Shown here: positions 1-7,623 of the stretch, piece by piece | Layout of the letters: each line of letters opens with the position of its first letter | Position numbering within the stretch: the stretch's first letter is position 1 | Assembly: GCA_021774995.1 (NCBI GenBank) | Contig: JAJFIM010000039.1 | Span: forward strand, 1-10,631 | Direction: 5' to 3' | Source: Alphaproteobacteria bacterium | GTDB taxonomy: Bacteria; Pseudomonadota; Alphaproteobacteria; SMXP01 | DNA length: 10,631 nucleotides | Notes under the pieces: model-generated | Told to the model about the DNA's origin: nothing | Seen by the model: only the letters and a program-made list of their open reading frames with translations | The model's database searches: none | Made by a program: the position numbers and the translations under genes

Positions 1-587
1 AGCCGCTCGGCCTGTTCGATTGTTGCGGTGTGTCCGACGGCGCCGCCTGCGTCATCGTCACAACGCCGCAAAAAGCCAAAGCTCTTGGCAAAACAGATCT
101 AGTTACGATTAAAGCGATTCAATTGGCCATGTCCAATGGCAGCGAGATGGAAAGCGGCACATGGTCGGGGGCATCATTGCCGACTGCCCGCCGTGCTGCG
201 GGTCTTGCCTACAAAGAAGCTGGGATCTCCTCGCCGAGGGAAGACCTTGATCTGATCGAAGTGCATGACTGCTTTTCAATCACGGAACTGATCACGATGG
301 AGGATCTGGGCTTGTGTGATGAGGGCCAGGCTCCCAAAGCAATCCTTGATGGTGAATTTGATCATGACGGAAAAATACCCTGCCAAATTGATGGCGGGTT
401 GAAATGTTTTGGTCATCCGATCGGCGCATCCGGATTGCGCATGGCCTATGAAATATATTTACAACTTTTGGGGCGTGCGGCGGACCGGCAGCTAAAACGT
501 CCTTCGATTGGTCTGACCCATAATCTGGGCGGCATCCCTTCACGCAATGTCGCAAGTGTTGCCATTCTTGGCTTAAGCGGAGTTTGA
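1..587 (+). CDS. SCP2-type thiolase / acetyl-CoA acetyltransferase, 3' part
   Basis: This is the C-terminal ~194 residues of a thiolase; the reading frame is open from base 3 and the 5' end lies outside the window. Thiolases cleave 3-ketoacyl-CoA with CoA in the last step of a beta-oxidation round, in the cytosol. Visible family marks are a DGAA segment near the start, a VHDCFS motif (the HDCFS form is typical of SCP2/SCP-x-like thiolases), the catalytic-His motif GHPIGASG near the C-terminal third, and a final HNLGG loop. The nucleophilic cysteine would be upstream and cannot be checked. An internal GTG at 30 is not a credible start because homology-like sequence (PLGLFD) precedes it. The MaoC gene follows after 35 bp, suggesting one operon. 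The class is confident; the substrate is unknown, with a steroid side chain inferred only from the neighbours. Confidence 0.88.
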   Translation, partial: PLGLFDCCGVSDGAACVIVTTPQKAKALGKTDLVTIKAIQLAMSNGSEMESGTWSGASLPTARRAAGLAYKEAGISSPREDLDLIEVHDCFSITELITMEDLGLCDEGQAPKAILDGEFDHDGKIPCQIDGGLKCFGHPIGASGLRMAYEIYLQLLGRAADRQLKRPSIGLTHNLGGIPSRNVASVAILGLSGV

Positions 588-622
588 AATGCCGATGGAA
601 GAAGTAGTGGAGACAGCGAGCC

Positions 623-1489
623 GTGATTGATGTCGAACGCGTGAAGGCGGCCCGTTTTGAAGGGCACACACGTCTGTATACGGATCAAGAGTCTAAGATC
701 TATGCCTTGAGTGTTGGTTTTGGGGCGAATCCCCTGGATATGGATGAATTGCCGTTCATTGATTTTGAAGCCGGGTTGCGCACAGCGCCAACCATAGCTG
801 TTGTTTTGTGCAATGAAGTTTCAGACTTGTTCGGGATGATTGGTGTAGAAAAGCCGGAACTGGCGTTGCATGGGGAGCAACGTCTGACAATTTACAAACC
901 AATCCCGTCCAACGCCCAGCTCGTCGTGGATGGTCATATCGGTTCTGTGTTTGACCGGGGCGCGGGGAAGGGAGCCTTGATTGACATCATCGCGGATGTT
1001 CGCGTGAAAGGCGAGAACACGCCCTTATTCAGTACGACCTTCGTGTCTTTTGCCAGAGGGGATGGCGGTTTTGGTGGGCCGCCACCGGACGCTGCGCGGC
1101 TCCCTCATGCTGTACCTGAACGGGAACCTGATACCGTCCGTGAGTTACCTACACACCCTTCTCAAGCACTATGGTACAGCTTAAACGGCGATCTCAACCC
1201 CATACATATTTCTCCCTCGGCGGCTCAAGCGATGGGCTTTGACCGACCGATCCTGCATGGCCTGTGTACCTATGCCATGGCTTGCCGCGCCGTTCTTGGC
1301 GCCTATTGCGATTATAGGCCTGAGCTTATTCGAGCATTCAATGTTCGCTTTTCAGCGCCTTTTTTCCCAGGCGAGACACTGCACGTGGATATGTGGCGTG
1401 ACGGTGATCTTGTCTCTTTCCAGGCGCGTTCCAAGGAACGCGGTGTTGTGGTTCTAAGCAACGGACTGTGCCGGTTGGCCAATTTGTAA
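623..1489 (+). CDS. MaoC-family (R)-specific enoyl-CoA hydratase, double hotdog (hydratase 2 type)
   Basis: The 288-residue protein has the length of full hydratase-2 enzymes, with an N-terminal non-catalytic hotdog (about 1-150) and a C-terminal catalytic hotdog (about 170-288). The C-terminal half carries the hydratase-2 signature YSLNGDLNPIH (185-195), giving the expected catalytic Asp190 and His195, followed by the GFDRPILHG segment. Such enzymes add water to trans-2-enoyl-CoA to give (R)-3-hydroxyacyl-CoA; mycobacterial ChsH3, acting on a sterol side chain, is of this general type. The start is GTG 623. An in-frame TAG at 605-607 excludes a longer protein, GGAG at 609-612 can serve as ribosome binding site, and the N-terminus (IDVERVK...YALSVGFG) looks family-like from this point. 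A 13-codon ORF (589-630) overlaps the start and might couple translation. The next gene begins 6 bp after the stop, so co-transcription is likely. Confidence 0.88.
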   Translation: MIDVERVKAARFEGHTRLYTDQESKIYALSVGFGANPLDMDELPFIDFEAGLRTAPTIAVVLCNEVSDLFGMIGVEKPELALHGEQRLTIYKPIPSNAQLVVDGHIGSVFDRGAGKGALIDIIADVRVKGENTPLFSTTFVSFARGDGGFGGPPPDAARLPHAVPEREPDTVRELPTHPSQALWYSLNGDLNPIHISPSAAQAMGFDRPILHGLCTYAMACRAVLGAYCDYRPELIRAFNVRFSAPFFPGETLHVDMWRDGDLVSFQARSKERGVVVLSNGLCRLANL

Positions 1490-1495
1490 GGTAAG

Positions 1496-2647
1496 ATGCA
1501 GATGTTCTCGCAAGAGCAGGATCTGATCCGCGAGCAAGCGCGCAAACTACTGGGCGAGCATCATCGTCCCGAAAAGGTGCTGGAACATCTTGAGCATCCT
1601 GGGCATTTTGATCGATCTTTGTGGAAGCATGCCGTGGATATGGGGTGGACGGCCATCACGATTGGTGAAGAGTACGGCGGTCTGGGGCTTGGGTCTCTGG
1701 ATATATGTGTGATTGCAGAAGAGATCGGCCGATGCGCTGCAATGTTGCCACTGGCGCCTTCGATATATCTGGCGGCTGAAGCATTGATGCTGTGGGGCAA
1801 CGAAGCACAGCGCCGCCGCTATTTACCATCGCTGGCTGACGGCACGCGCATCGGTACCTTCGCGTTTTGCGAAGGGCAAGAAGCGGGATTGTCGCAAACT
1901 CCTCAGACCCGCTATGAAGAGGAGTGCCTTTATGGGGTAAAGCTCGCTGTGCTGGGCGGTGCTTATGCCGATCTTGCAATTGTGTATTGTGCTGGTGACG
2001 ATGCTTTGGCAGAGCCTGGCCTGGCTTTGGTGGATCTCAACCAGGAGAGCGTTGATCGGGAGGCCGTGGAATCCATCGACAACAGCCGGGGCACGGCCCG
2101 GATAGTCTTTAACGGCGCCCGCGCCGAATGGCTTGGCTCTTCCGGCGCTGGTCGTGCACGGGCGCAGGCCCTGCTGGAGCGGGCCGCCATTCCTCTGGCG
2201 TTCGAACAGATCGGAGGTGCTGACCATTGCCTTTCCCGTGCCCGTGACTATGCGCTGGAGCGGCACGCATTCGGACAGCCGATCGGCGCTTTTCAGGCAA
2301 TCAAACATCGTCTGGCGGATATGTATACCCATATTGAACTGGCCCGAGGGGCTGCATATGAAGCGGCTTTGACTTGGTCAATTGGATCGGATGATGAAGC
2401 GCTGGCCGCTGCTTCTGCGCGTTTGGGTGCAATCAAAGCCTATGATTTCGCCGCCAGGGAGAGCATTCACATTCACGGCGCTCTTGGGGTCACTTGGGAA
2501 TCGGGTCTTCATATTCATTATCGCCGGGCCCGCGCACTGGCTCTGGAACTTGGCAGTGCGCCGTTCTGGCAGGATCGCCTGGTGCGCTACTTGGAAACGC
2601 GTAGTGACGCAACAGATCCTCATCACCTTGTGCAAGAAAGAGTCTGA
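1496..2647 (+). CDS. Acyl-CoA dehydrogenase, FadE27/FadE28-like partner subunit
   Basis: The 383-residue protein is an acyl-CoA dehydrogenase: an N-terminal helical domain (1-115), a middle beta domain (about 116-220) and a C-terminal helical domain. It shows YALERHAFGQPIGAFQAIKH (252-271), the FAD/dimer-contact motif, and IHGALGVTWE...HYRRA (326-345), the form seen in the less canonical subunit of heteromeric steroid acyl-CoA dehydrogenases such as FadE28. The middle domain lacks the usual SEP.AGSD flavin motif (FCEGQEAGLS instead at 124-133), and I see no convincing catalytic glutamate at the two usual family positions, which fits a structural or FAD-sharing partner. The start ATG follows TAAGG by 4 bp; ATG 1502 is also possible. 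The second dehydrogenase starts 13 bp after its stop. A heterotetramer with that protein is inferred from order and motifs, not shown. Confidence 0.87.
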   Translation: MQMFSQEQDLIREQARKLLGEHHRPEKVLEHLEHPGHFDRSLWKHAVDMGWTAITIGEEYGGLGLGSLDICVIAEEIGRCAAMLPLAPSIYLAAEALMLWGNEAQRRRYLPSLADGTRIGTFAFCEGQEAGLSQTPQTRYEEECLYGVKLAVLGGAYADLAIVYCAGDDALAEPGLALVDLNQESVDREAVESIDNSRGTARIVFNGARAEWLGSSGAGRARAQALLERAAIPLAFEQIGGADHCLSRARDYALERHAFGQPIGAFQAIKHRLADMYTHIELARGAAYEAALTWSIGSDDEALAAASARLGAIKAYDFAARESIHIHGALGVTWESGLHIHYRRARALALELGSAPFWQDRLVRYLETRSDATDPHHLVQERV

Positions 2648-2660
2648 GGGCGAAAGTGAG

Positions 2661-3878
2661 ATGACACGCAACTCAATGGATGACAACAAACTATACCGCG
2701 AACAGGCACAGCACTGGCTGGCCGAATATGCCTCCGCTTTTAGTGGTTCCGCGCGACAAGGATTATCCCTACAGGACGACGTTGAACTGGGACGCGCCTG
2801 GATGCGCTTGAAAGACGATGCCGGATATGGAGCGATCTCCTGGCCACAAGCCTATGGCGGTGCAGGGGGGACGGAAATTCAAAAAATCATATTTGCGGAA
2901 GAGGAATTACGCTATAATCTGCCAACAGATTATTTCGCTGTCAGCCTCGGCATGCCTGTTCCCGTTATTTTGAGATATGGAACTGAAGGTCAAAAGCAAC
3001 GCTATGTTGCTCCGGCCATTCGCGGCGAAGAAATTTGGTGTCAGCTTTTTTCGGAACCATCAGCCGGGTCTGATCTGGCGGCTTTGCGATTGCGTGCGCG
3101 GCGCGAGGGGGATAACTGGATACTGAATGGCCAGAAGGTTTGGACAACCTGGGCGCAATTATCCGATTTTGGTGTCGTTGTGGCCCGGCATGATCCCTCC
3201 TTGCCCAAGCACCGGGGGCTGACCTATTTCTTTGTCGATATGAACACGCCCGGTATTGAAGTGCGGATCATCAAAAAACTGGATGGAGCCAGAGATTTCA
3301 ATGAGGTTTTTTTCAATGATGTAAAAGTGCCCGATACCCAGAGATTGGGCGATGTCGGGGCGGGTTTCGCGGTTGCACTCGATACCTTGATGATTGAGCG
3401 TTATGCAGTCACTGATGAAGCGGGGTGGGGACCTAAACTCGTCGACTTTATCGCGTTCGCCAAGCAAGCCCGTGTGAAAGGACGCCCGGCTATGGAGGAT
3501 GAAAGGGTGCGTGCGGAAATTGCTTCATTTTATGTCGAGGAAGTGGGGCTGGCTTCCATTCATGCCCGCGCCTTGACGGCGATACAGACAGGCCGTGAAC
3601 CGGGGCCGGAAGGGTCGATCAGAAAGCTGGTTGTGGCCAATAAACGTCAACGCATGGCCGCATTAGCCATGGATTTGGCCGGGCCTTGTGGGATTTTATG
3701 CGAACCGGGAGCCTCGACCCGGACCGAGTTTCAAGCCTCTTGGCTGGATTCGCCTTGTTTGCGTATTGCTGGCGGGACCGATGAAATTTTACGCAACACT
3801 TTGGCCGAGCGCGTTCTTGGCCTGCCAAAAGATCATCGCCCGGACAAGGGGCGCCCATTTAGTGAACTCAAAGCGTAA
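2661..3878 (+). CDS. Acyl-CoA dehydrogenase, FadE26/FadE29-like catalytic subunit
   Basis: This is a 405-residue flavoprotein that introduces a 2,3 double bond in an acyl-CoA and passes electrons to electron-transfer flavoprotein. It has the canonical flavin motif LFSEPSAGSDLA (129-140), KVWTTWA (159-165), and a C-terminal RIAGGTDEILRN (368-379). The MCAD-type catalytic position is replaced by Ala-Gly in IAGGT, but LMIER places Glu246 where isovaleryl-CoA dehydrogenase and ChsE2 keep their catalytic base. The frame is open upstream to 2382, inside the previous gene. I chose ATG 2661 because it directly follows a purine-rich GAGGGCGAAAGTGAG ribosome-binding region and gives a normal N-terminus, whereas the upstream extension is only an overlap with the first dehydrogenase. 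Together with that gene it forms the tandem pair typical of alpha2beta2 steroid acyl-CoA dehydrogenases. The substrate is an inference. Confidence 0.9.
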   Translation: MTRNSMDDNKLYREQAQHWLAEYASAFSGSARQGLSLQDDVELGRAWMRLKDDAGYGAISWPQAYGGAGGTEIQKIIFAEEELRYNLPTDYFAVSLGMPVPVILRYGTEGQKQRYVAPAIRGEEIWCQLFSEPSAGSDLAALRLRARREGDNWILNGQKVWTTWAQLSDFGVVVARHDPSLPKHRGLTYFFVDMNTPGIEVRIIKKLDGARDFNEVFFNDVKVPDTQRLGDVGAGFAVALDTLMIERYAVTDEAGWGPKLVDFIAFAKQARVKGRPAMEDERVRAEIASFYVEEVGLASIHARALTAIQTGREPGPEGSIRKLVVANKRQRMAALAMDLAGPCGILCEPGASTRTEFQASWLDSPCLRIAGGTDEILRNTLAERVLGLPKDHRPDKGRPFSELKA

Positions 3879-3910
3879 GGTTATCAGTCCGCTAAGAAAC
3901 GTGCTGGGGA

Positions 3911-5020
3911 TTAAGAACCCTGGTCATTGAGCATTTTAGAAACCGCGTTTACGGCTTCGGTAAATTCATCCAGCATGTTGTAAAAGACCTGCCGCACATC
4001 GCTTTCATCCGAAAGCTGACCGATCACCTGTCCCATCGGATAGGTGGCCAGTTCTTTATTGCCGTAACGTTGTATGCGATGCAGAGCCTCGGTAATAAGA
4101 ATAGATTGAAGAGGCATAGGTAGAACCTCCGGTGCATCCGGTTGTTCCCAGGCCTCCGTCCATGCGCTGCGCAAAGCGCGTACGGGTTTGCCTGAAAAAG
4201 AACGGGAACGGACAGTATCCTGGGATCTGGCGGCAAACATCATTTGTTTTGTCACCGGATCAACCTCGCTTTGAGCTGTACCGAGCCATACGGATCCGCA
4301 CCATACGCCCTGCGCACCAAGGGCGAGGGCTGCTGCCATTTGCCGCCCATTGGCAATACCGCCAGCCGCCAAAACCGGTACGGGAGCCACAATATCGACC
4401 ACCTGGGGTGTCAGCACCAGTGTTGAAATATCGCCTGTATGTCCCCCGGCTTCTGTCCCTTGTGCAACAATGATATCGATGCCTGCCTTAACCTGTTTCA
4501 CCGCGTGATCCTGCCGTCCTACGAGAGAAGCAACTTTGATTCCTTTGGCGTGGACGCGTTCCACAAGGCTAAGCGGCGGGATGCCAAGGGCATTGGCAAA
4601 AAGTTTGATCGGATGTTCAAGTGCAACATCGAGGTTTTCTTCGGCTTGTTTGCGCGTGATGCGAATGCGCTCGGCGAGTTTTTGTTTTTCCGGGGCGTCT
4701 TTAGGGAATTGAGGGACACCGTAACTTTTTAAGAGTGCCTCCAGCCAGTCCTTGTTTTGTTGAGGAATGAATTGGGTAACATCGATGTCTCCCATATCCT
4801 CAAAATTACCGGGCATGAGAAGGTCAACGCCATAAGGCTTGCCGTCAATATGTTCGTCAATCCAGCTCAGTTCGACTTCCAGCTGTTCCGGTGTGAAGTG
4901 TGCAGCCCCAAAAACGCCAAAACCGCCTGCCTTGGATACTTCGACAACTACATCCCGGCAATGGGAGAATCCGAAAATGGGCGCCTCGATATTCAACATT
5001 CTACAAATGGGTGTTGGCAC
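3911..5020 (-). CDS. Nitronate monooxygenase-fold flavoprotein, IpdC-like
   Basis: A TIM-barrel FMN protein of the 2-nitropropane dioxygenase/nitronate monooxygenase superfamily, 369 residues from GTG 5020. Visible motifs are FSHCRD (18-23), AGGFGVFG (31-38), KPYGVDLLMP (61-70), GTEAGGHTG (188-196, His194 being the usual active-site His), LAAGGIANG (217-225) and GVWCGSVWLGT (238-248). From memory, FSHCRD, the GGHTG context and a later DTVRSRSFSGKP stretch match mycobacterial IpdC (Rv3553), a flavin enzyme of steroid C/D-ring breakdown, better than true nitronate-detoxifying enzymes. GTG 5020 is chosen because GGAAG (5026-5030, reverse strand) lies 5 nt before it; a TTG at 5032 would add 4 residues but has no good ribosome binding site. 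The gene converges on the dehydrogenase operon with a 32-bp gap and diverges from the crotonase gene. The family is sure; the IpdC role is probable only. Confidence 0.85.
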   Translation of the reverse strand: MPTPICRMLNIEAPIFGFSHCRDVVVEVSKAGGFGVFGAAHFTPEQLEVELSWIDEHIDGKPYGVDLLMPGNFEDMGDIDVTQFIPQQNKDWLEALLKSYGVPQFPKDAPEKQKLAERIRITRKQAEENLDVALEHPIKLFANALGIPPLSLVERVHAKGIKVASLVGRQDHAVKQVKAGIDIIVAQGTEAGGHTGDISTLVLTPQVVDIVAPVPVLAAGGIANGRQMAAALALGAQGVWCGSVWLGTAQSEVDPVTKQMMFAARSQDTVRSRSFSGKPVRALRSAWTEAWEQPDAPEVLPMPLQSILITEALHRIQRYGNKELATYPMGQVIGQLSDESDVRQVFYNMLDEFTEAVNAVSKMLNDQGS

Positions 5021-5082
5021 GAAAACTTCCAATCTAGAGGGTGTATAAGAACAGATGTGGTGACGTATGAGAGGTCATGAAA

Positions 5083-5124
5083 TTGATGCGTGAGTTGTTG
5101 GTGCATTTATAATATGATACTATA
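5083..5124 (+). promoter_or_regulatory. Candidate promoter and palindromic operator before the crotonase gene
   Basis: The 202 bp between the divergent flavoprotein and crotonase genes contain TTGTTG (5095-5100), a 17-bp spacer and TACTAT (5118-5123), a reasonable sigma-70-like promoter for the crotonase. An exact TATAAT at 5108-5113 has only a 19-bp-spaced TTGATG upstream, as an alternative. Both -10 choices lie in TATAATATGATACTATA (5108-5124), a palindrome around G5116 with a single mismatched pair. An operator overlapping the -10 box would suit a GntR/FCD repressor, and one is encoded two genes away, but the link is inferred. The crotonase start is preceded by a strong AGGAAAGGA ribosome binding site (5208-5216). 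Confidence 0.4.
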
Positions 5125-5222
5125 TAAGAGTCTAGAGACAGAGCAGATGCCACCCAAAAGGGCCGATTGAGTCGCTTTTTGATTTCACTTGTGCCGAACA
5201 AAGCGAGAGGAAAGGAAAACCC

Positions 5223-6005
5223 ATGTCCCAAACCTATGAGTTTTGCCGTGTGACTCAAACAGGCCATATTCTGGAGGTAGAAATTAATCGGCCCGAGACG
5301 ATGAATGCCCTGCACCCTCCGGCTCATGATGAGCTGGCCGCCATTTGGGATGAATATGAGCGGGATACGGAACTTTGGGTGGCTATTTTGACGGGTGTCG
5401 GTGAACGCGCTTTTAGCTCAGGCAATGATTTGAAATATACGGCATCGGGCAAACCGATGACTTTCCCTGAAAGTGGCTTTGCGGGTTTGGCTAATCGATT
5501 TTCATTGGAAAAGCCGATCATTGCCGCGGTAAATGGATTGGCCCTGGGGGGAGGTTTTGAAATTGTTTTGGCTTGCGATATTGTGATTGCAGCCGATCAT
5601 GCGCAATTCGGATTGCCTGAAGTCAAAGTGGGCTTGTTTGCAGGTGCCGGGGGGCTTCAGCGTTTGCCTATGCACATCAGTCCGAAGATCGCCAGGGAAA
5701 TGATTTTTACAGGCCGGAGCATCGACGCCGAAAGGGCTTGTGAATTGGGCTTAGTGAATAGGGTGGTCCCGGCAATTGATCTGAAGCGCGAAGCCATGAA
5801 ACTTGCAGAGCTGATTGCCTCGAATTCACCGACCTCGATCCGTTTGAGCAAGCGAATCCTTAATGGTTGTGAGCAAGCCACCAATTTGAAAAACGCCATG
5901 GCCTTGACGCAGGATGCTGGGGGCGAATTGATGCAGAGCCAAGATTTCAAAGAAGGGGTGCAAGCGTTCATGGAAAAACGCAAACCAGATTGGAAAAACG
6001 TTTAG
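5223..6005 (+). CDS. Enoyl-CoA hydratase/isomerase (crotonase) family protein
   Basis: The 260-residue protein has the usual length for a single-domain crotonase. Motifs in order are INRPETMNAL (21-30), SSGNDLK (65-71, oxyanion-hole strand), NGLALGGGFE (104-113), FGLPEVKVGLFAGAGGLQRL (129-148), and GLVNRVV in the C-terminal half. Glu113 and Glu133 are 20 residues apart and line up with the two catalytic glutamates of rat mitochondrial hydratase (Glu144, Glu164), so it should be able to hydrate enoyl-CoA rather than being a thioesterase- or hydrolase-type relative. It does not look like mycobacterial EchA20. It is transcribed alone, divergent from the IpdC-like gene and convergent with the regulator; the gap to the regulator's stop is 42 bp and shows no strong terminator. 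A role in the same CoA pathway is inferred from position. Confidence 0.88.
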   Translation: MSQTYEFCRVTQTGHILEVEINRPETMNALHPPAHDELAAIWDEYERDTELWVAILTGVGERAFSSGNDLKYTASGKPMTFPESGFAGLANRFSLEKPIIAAVNGLALGGGFEIVLACDIVIAADHAQFGLPEVKVGLFAGAGGLQRLPMHISPKIAREMIFTGRSIDAERACELGLVNRVVPAIDLKREAMKLAELIASNSPTSIRLSKRILNGCEQATNLKNAMALTQDAGGELMQSQDFKEGVQAFMEKRKPDWKNV

Positions 6006-6047
6006 AGAATAATCTGGAATCCGGCAATACGTGGGTTGAAAACTGCA

Positions 6048-7601
6048 TTATAACTGCACGAGCAGATCTTCCACATCGCGGGGCTTGGGCCGCAAAGGCA
6101 TGCCTGCTTGGCGAACCTGGATCATGCGTCGGCGCGCCATGGCTTCATCGCCCTCTTCAATAGCTTTGATTAAATTTTCGAGAACTTTGTGCAGAGCTTT
6201 GACCTTGGCCTGCGTATTTTTCCGCTTTGCCGGTGTTTCGAAGGTGATCAGCTCGGCCAGAATACGTAAGAACAGAGTAATGGCGCGATTGCCACTAGAC
6301 TTTGCTATGGCTAGATACAGTTTTCGCAGATACCTAGTGAAGTTTATTTCACCCGCCAAATCTGCCTGTTGGATTATGGCTCGTAAAGCAGCCACACCTT
6401 CTTTCCCCTCGCGTTTAACGCGGCGTGCAGCTAACTCGGTGGCTCTCAATTCCAGCACTTCGGCGATATCAAAAATATCACTTTGATCAAGTTTCAGGAA
6501 TTTCAAGTAGAGAATCGTGCTTTTTATTGTGGCATCAGGTTTTGGCGACCCAACTTTCAATCCACCTTTTTTGCCTCGCTCCATTTCGACCACGTTGAAT
6601 CTTTCCAAACTACGTATGGCTTCACGCAGAGCGCCGCGACTGACCTTGTACTTGGAAAGAAGTTTTGACTCTGAACCGATATGAGTGCCTTCTTTCCAGC
6701 CCCCATATTGTATCGAAGTTTGCAATTGTATGGCGACAAGATCCGATTGCTTGATGCGGCGACTGGACTGCTCCGTATCGAGCAGTCGGTTAACGAGTTC
6801 TTCTTTAGCTTTAATATTGGTAAGAGACAGTGTTGATGTTTTTTTTGAGCTGGCCCTTTTAATGATTTTTCGTGACTGATCTATCTGGGCTTTTTCTTTC
6901 TCATAGGCGGTGGTCATATCTGCGGCAATAATCGCTTTGATTTGAGCGCGCCGTATTTTCAGGAATTGGGGAGCTTCACGGATGATATCTTTTTCAGTCA
7001 CGCCACGATAGATACTCAAACTGACCGACAATCTTGACAGAGCGGAGATAAACATCTGAAGGGCTGGATTGTTGGCCGCTCGCGTGATTTCCTGAAGTAT
7101 GCGATATGCGACCGCTAAGCTTCCCTTTTTGGTTGCATCGAAATTTTCTGACAATAGCGCCCGCATAGCTTCGACATGCGAGTCATCCATACGGCGCGCT
7201 GCTAGAGACAAAGCAAGGGTTTCAAGGCATTCGCGTGTTTCCTCGATCTCATGGTATTCGACGCCGGAAAACTCGAGATAGGTTCTCAATGCTGAGACAA
7301 CGGTTTCTTGCGCTGGTGCTGCAATGACCAAACCTCCGCCGCGACCACGTCGCATGTAGGCAAGACCATCCCTCTCGACTATGGAAATTGCTTCGCGCAG
7401 GACTGAACGGCTGACGCCATATCTGCGTATCAGTTCGGGTTCGCTTCCAAGCATTTTCCCCACAGGCCACCCTTCAGCGATTACATCTTTTTCAATTTGT
7501 GTGGCTACGCGTTGGCCAAGTTTGAGTGCCGGTCCGATATCCGAATCGGAAGAGTCATGTAAAGTGTCGAGAGAGATGGGGTCAGCCTCCAAGATAATCA
7601 T
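6048..7601 (-). CDS. Tandem-duplicated GntR/FadR-type regulator (two wHTH-FCD units in one chain)
   Basis: This is a 517-residue protein with two GntR-family units. Unit 1 has a winged helix (about 28-95, with SEPELIRRYGVSRSVLREA at 53-71 and RRGRGGGLVI as wing) and a helical FCD ligand domain (about 100-248). A lysine/serine-rich linker (250-285) leads to unit 2: winged helix (about 285-352, with SESKLLSKYKVSRGALREA at 310-328 and ERGKKGGLKV) and a second FCD domain (about 360-500). GntR/FCD proteins are normally 220-260 residues and dimerise; this one looks like a covalently joined dimer. The FCD metal ligands (Asp and three His in typical members) are mostly absent: FCD1 keeps none that I can identify and FCD2 keeps a possible His471. 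Start ATG 7601 lacks a clear ribosome binding site. It lies beside catabolic genes, so regulation of them by an acyl-CoA-like or acid ligand is plausible. Confidence 0.86.
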   Translation of the reverse strand: MIILEADPISLDTLHDSSDSDIGPALKLGQRVATQIEKDVIAEGWPVGKMLGSEPELIRRYGVSRSVLREAISIVERDGLAYMRRGRGGGLVIAAPAQETVVSALRTYLEFSGVEYHEIEETRECLETLALSLAARRMDDSHVEAMRALLSENFDATKKGSLAVAYRILQEITRAANNPALQMFISALSRLSVSLSIYRGVTEKDIIREAPQFLKIRRAQIKAIIAADMTTAYEKEKAQIDQSRKIIKRASSKKTSTLSLTNIKAKEELVNRLLDTEQSSRRIKQSDLVAIQLQTSIQYGGWKEGTHIGSESKLLSKYKVSRGALREAIRSLERFNVVEMERGKKGGLKVGSPKPDATIKSTILYLKFLKLDQSDIFDIAEVLELRATELAARRVKREGKEGVAALRAIIQQADLAGEINFTRYLRKLYLAIAKSSGNRAITLFLRILAELITFETPAKRKNTQAKVKALHKVLENLIKAIEEGDEAMARRRMIQVRQAGMPLRPKPRDVEDLLVQL

Positions 7602-7623
7602 TGATTCGTTGGTCTAATATCGC

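Noticed and set aside
589..630. A 13-codon ORF (MPMEEVV...) between thiolase and MaoC genes.
   Set aside because: Too short to support as a gene; at most it may couple translation to the overlapping GTG 623.
1823..2332. A 169-residue reverse-strand ORF within the first acyl-CoA dehydrogenase.
   Set aside because: Antisense to a clear dehydrogenase gene, with no domain of its own; a shadow of the codon pattern.
2382..2660. N-terminal extension of the second acyl-CoA dehydrogenase by 93 residues.
   Set aside because: It overlaps the coding end of the first dehydrogenase in another frame, has no family-like sequence, and a proper ribosome-binding region sits just before ATG 2661.
3879..3910. 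Bidirectional terminator between the convergent dehydrogenase and flavoprotein genes.
   Set aside because: Only 32 bp, and I could find no stable stem followed by a T run on either strand.
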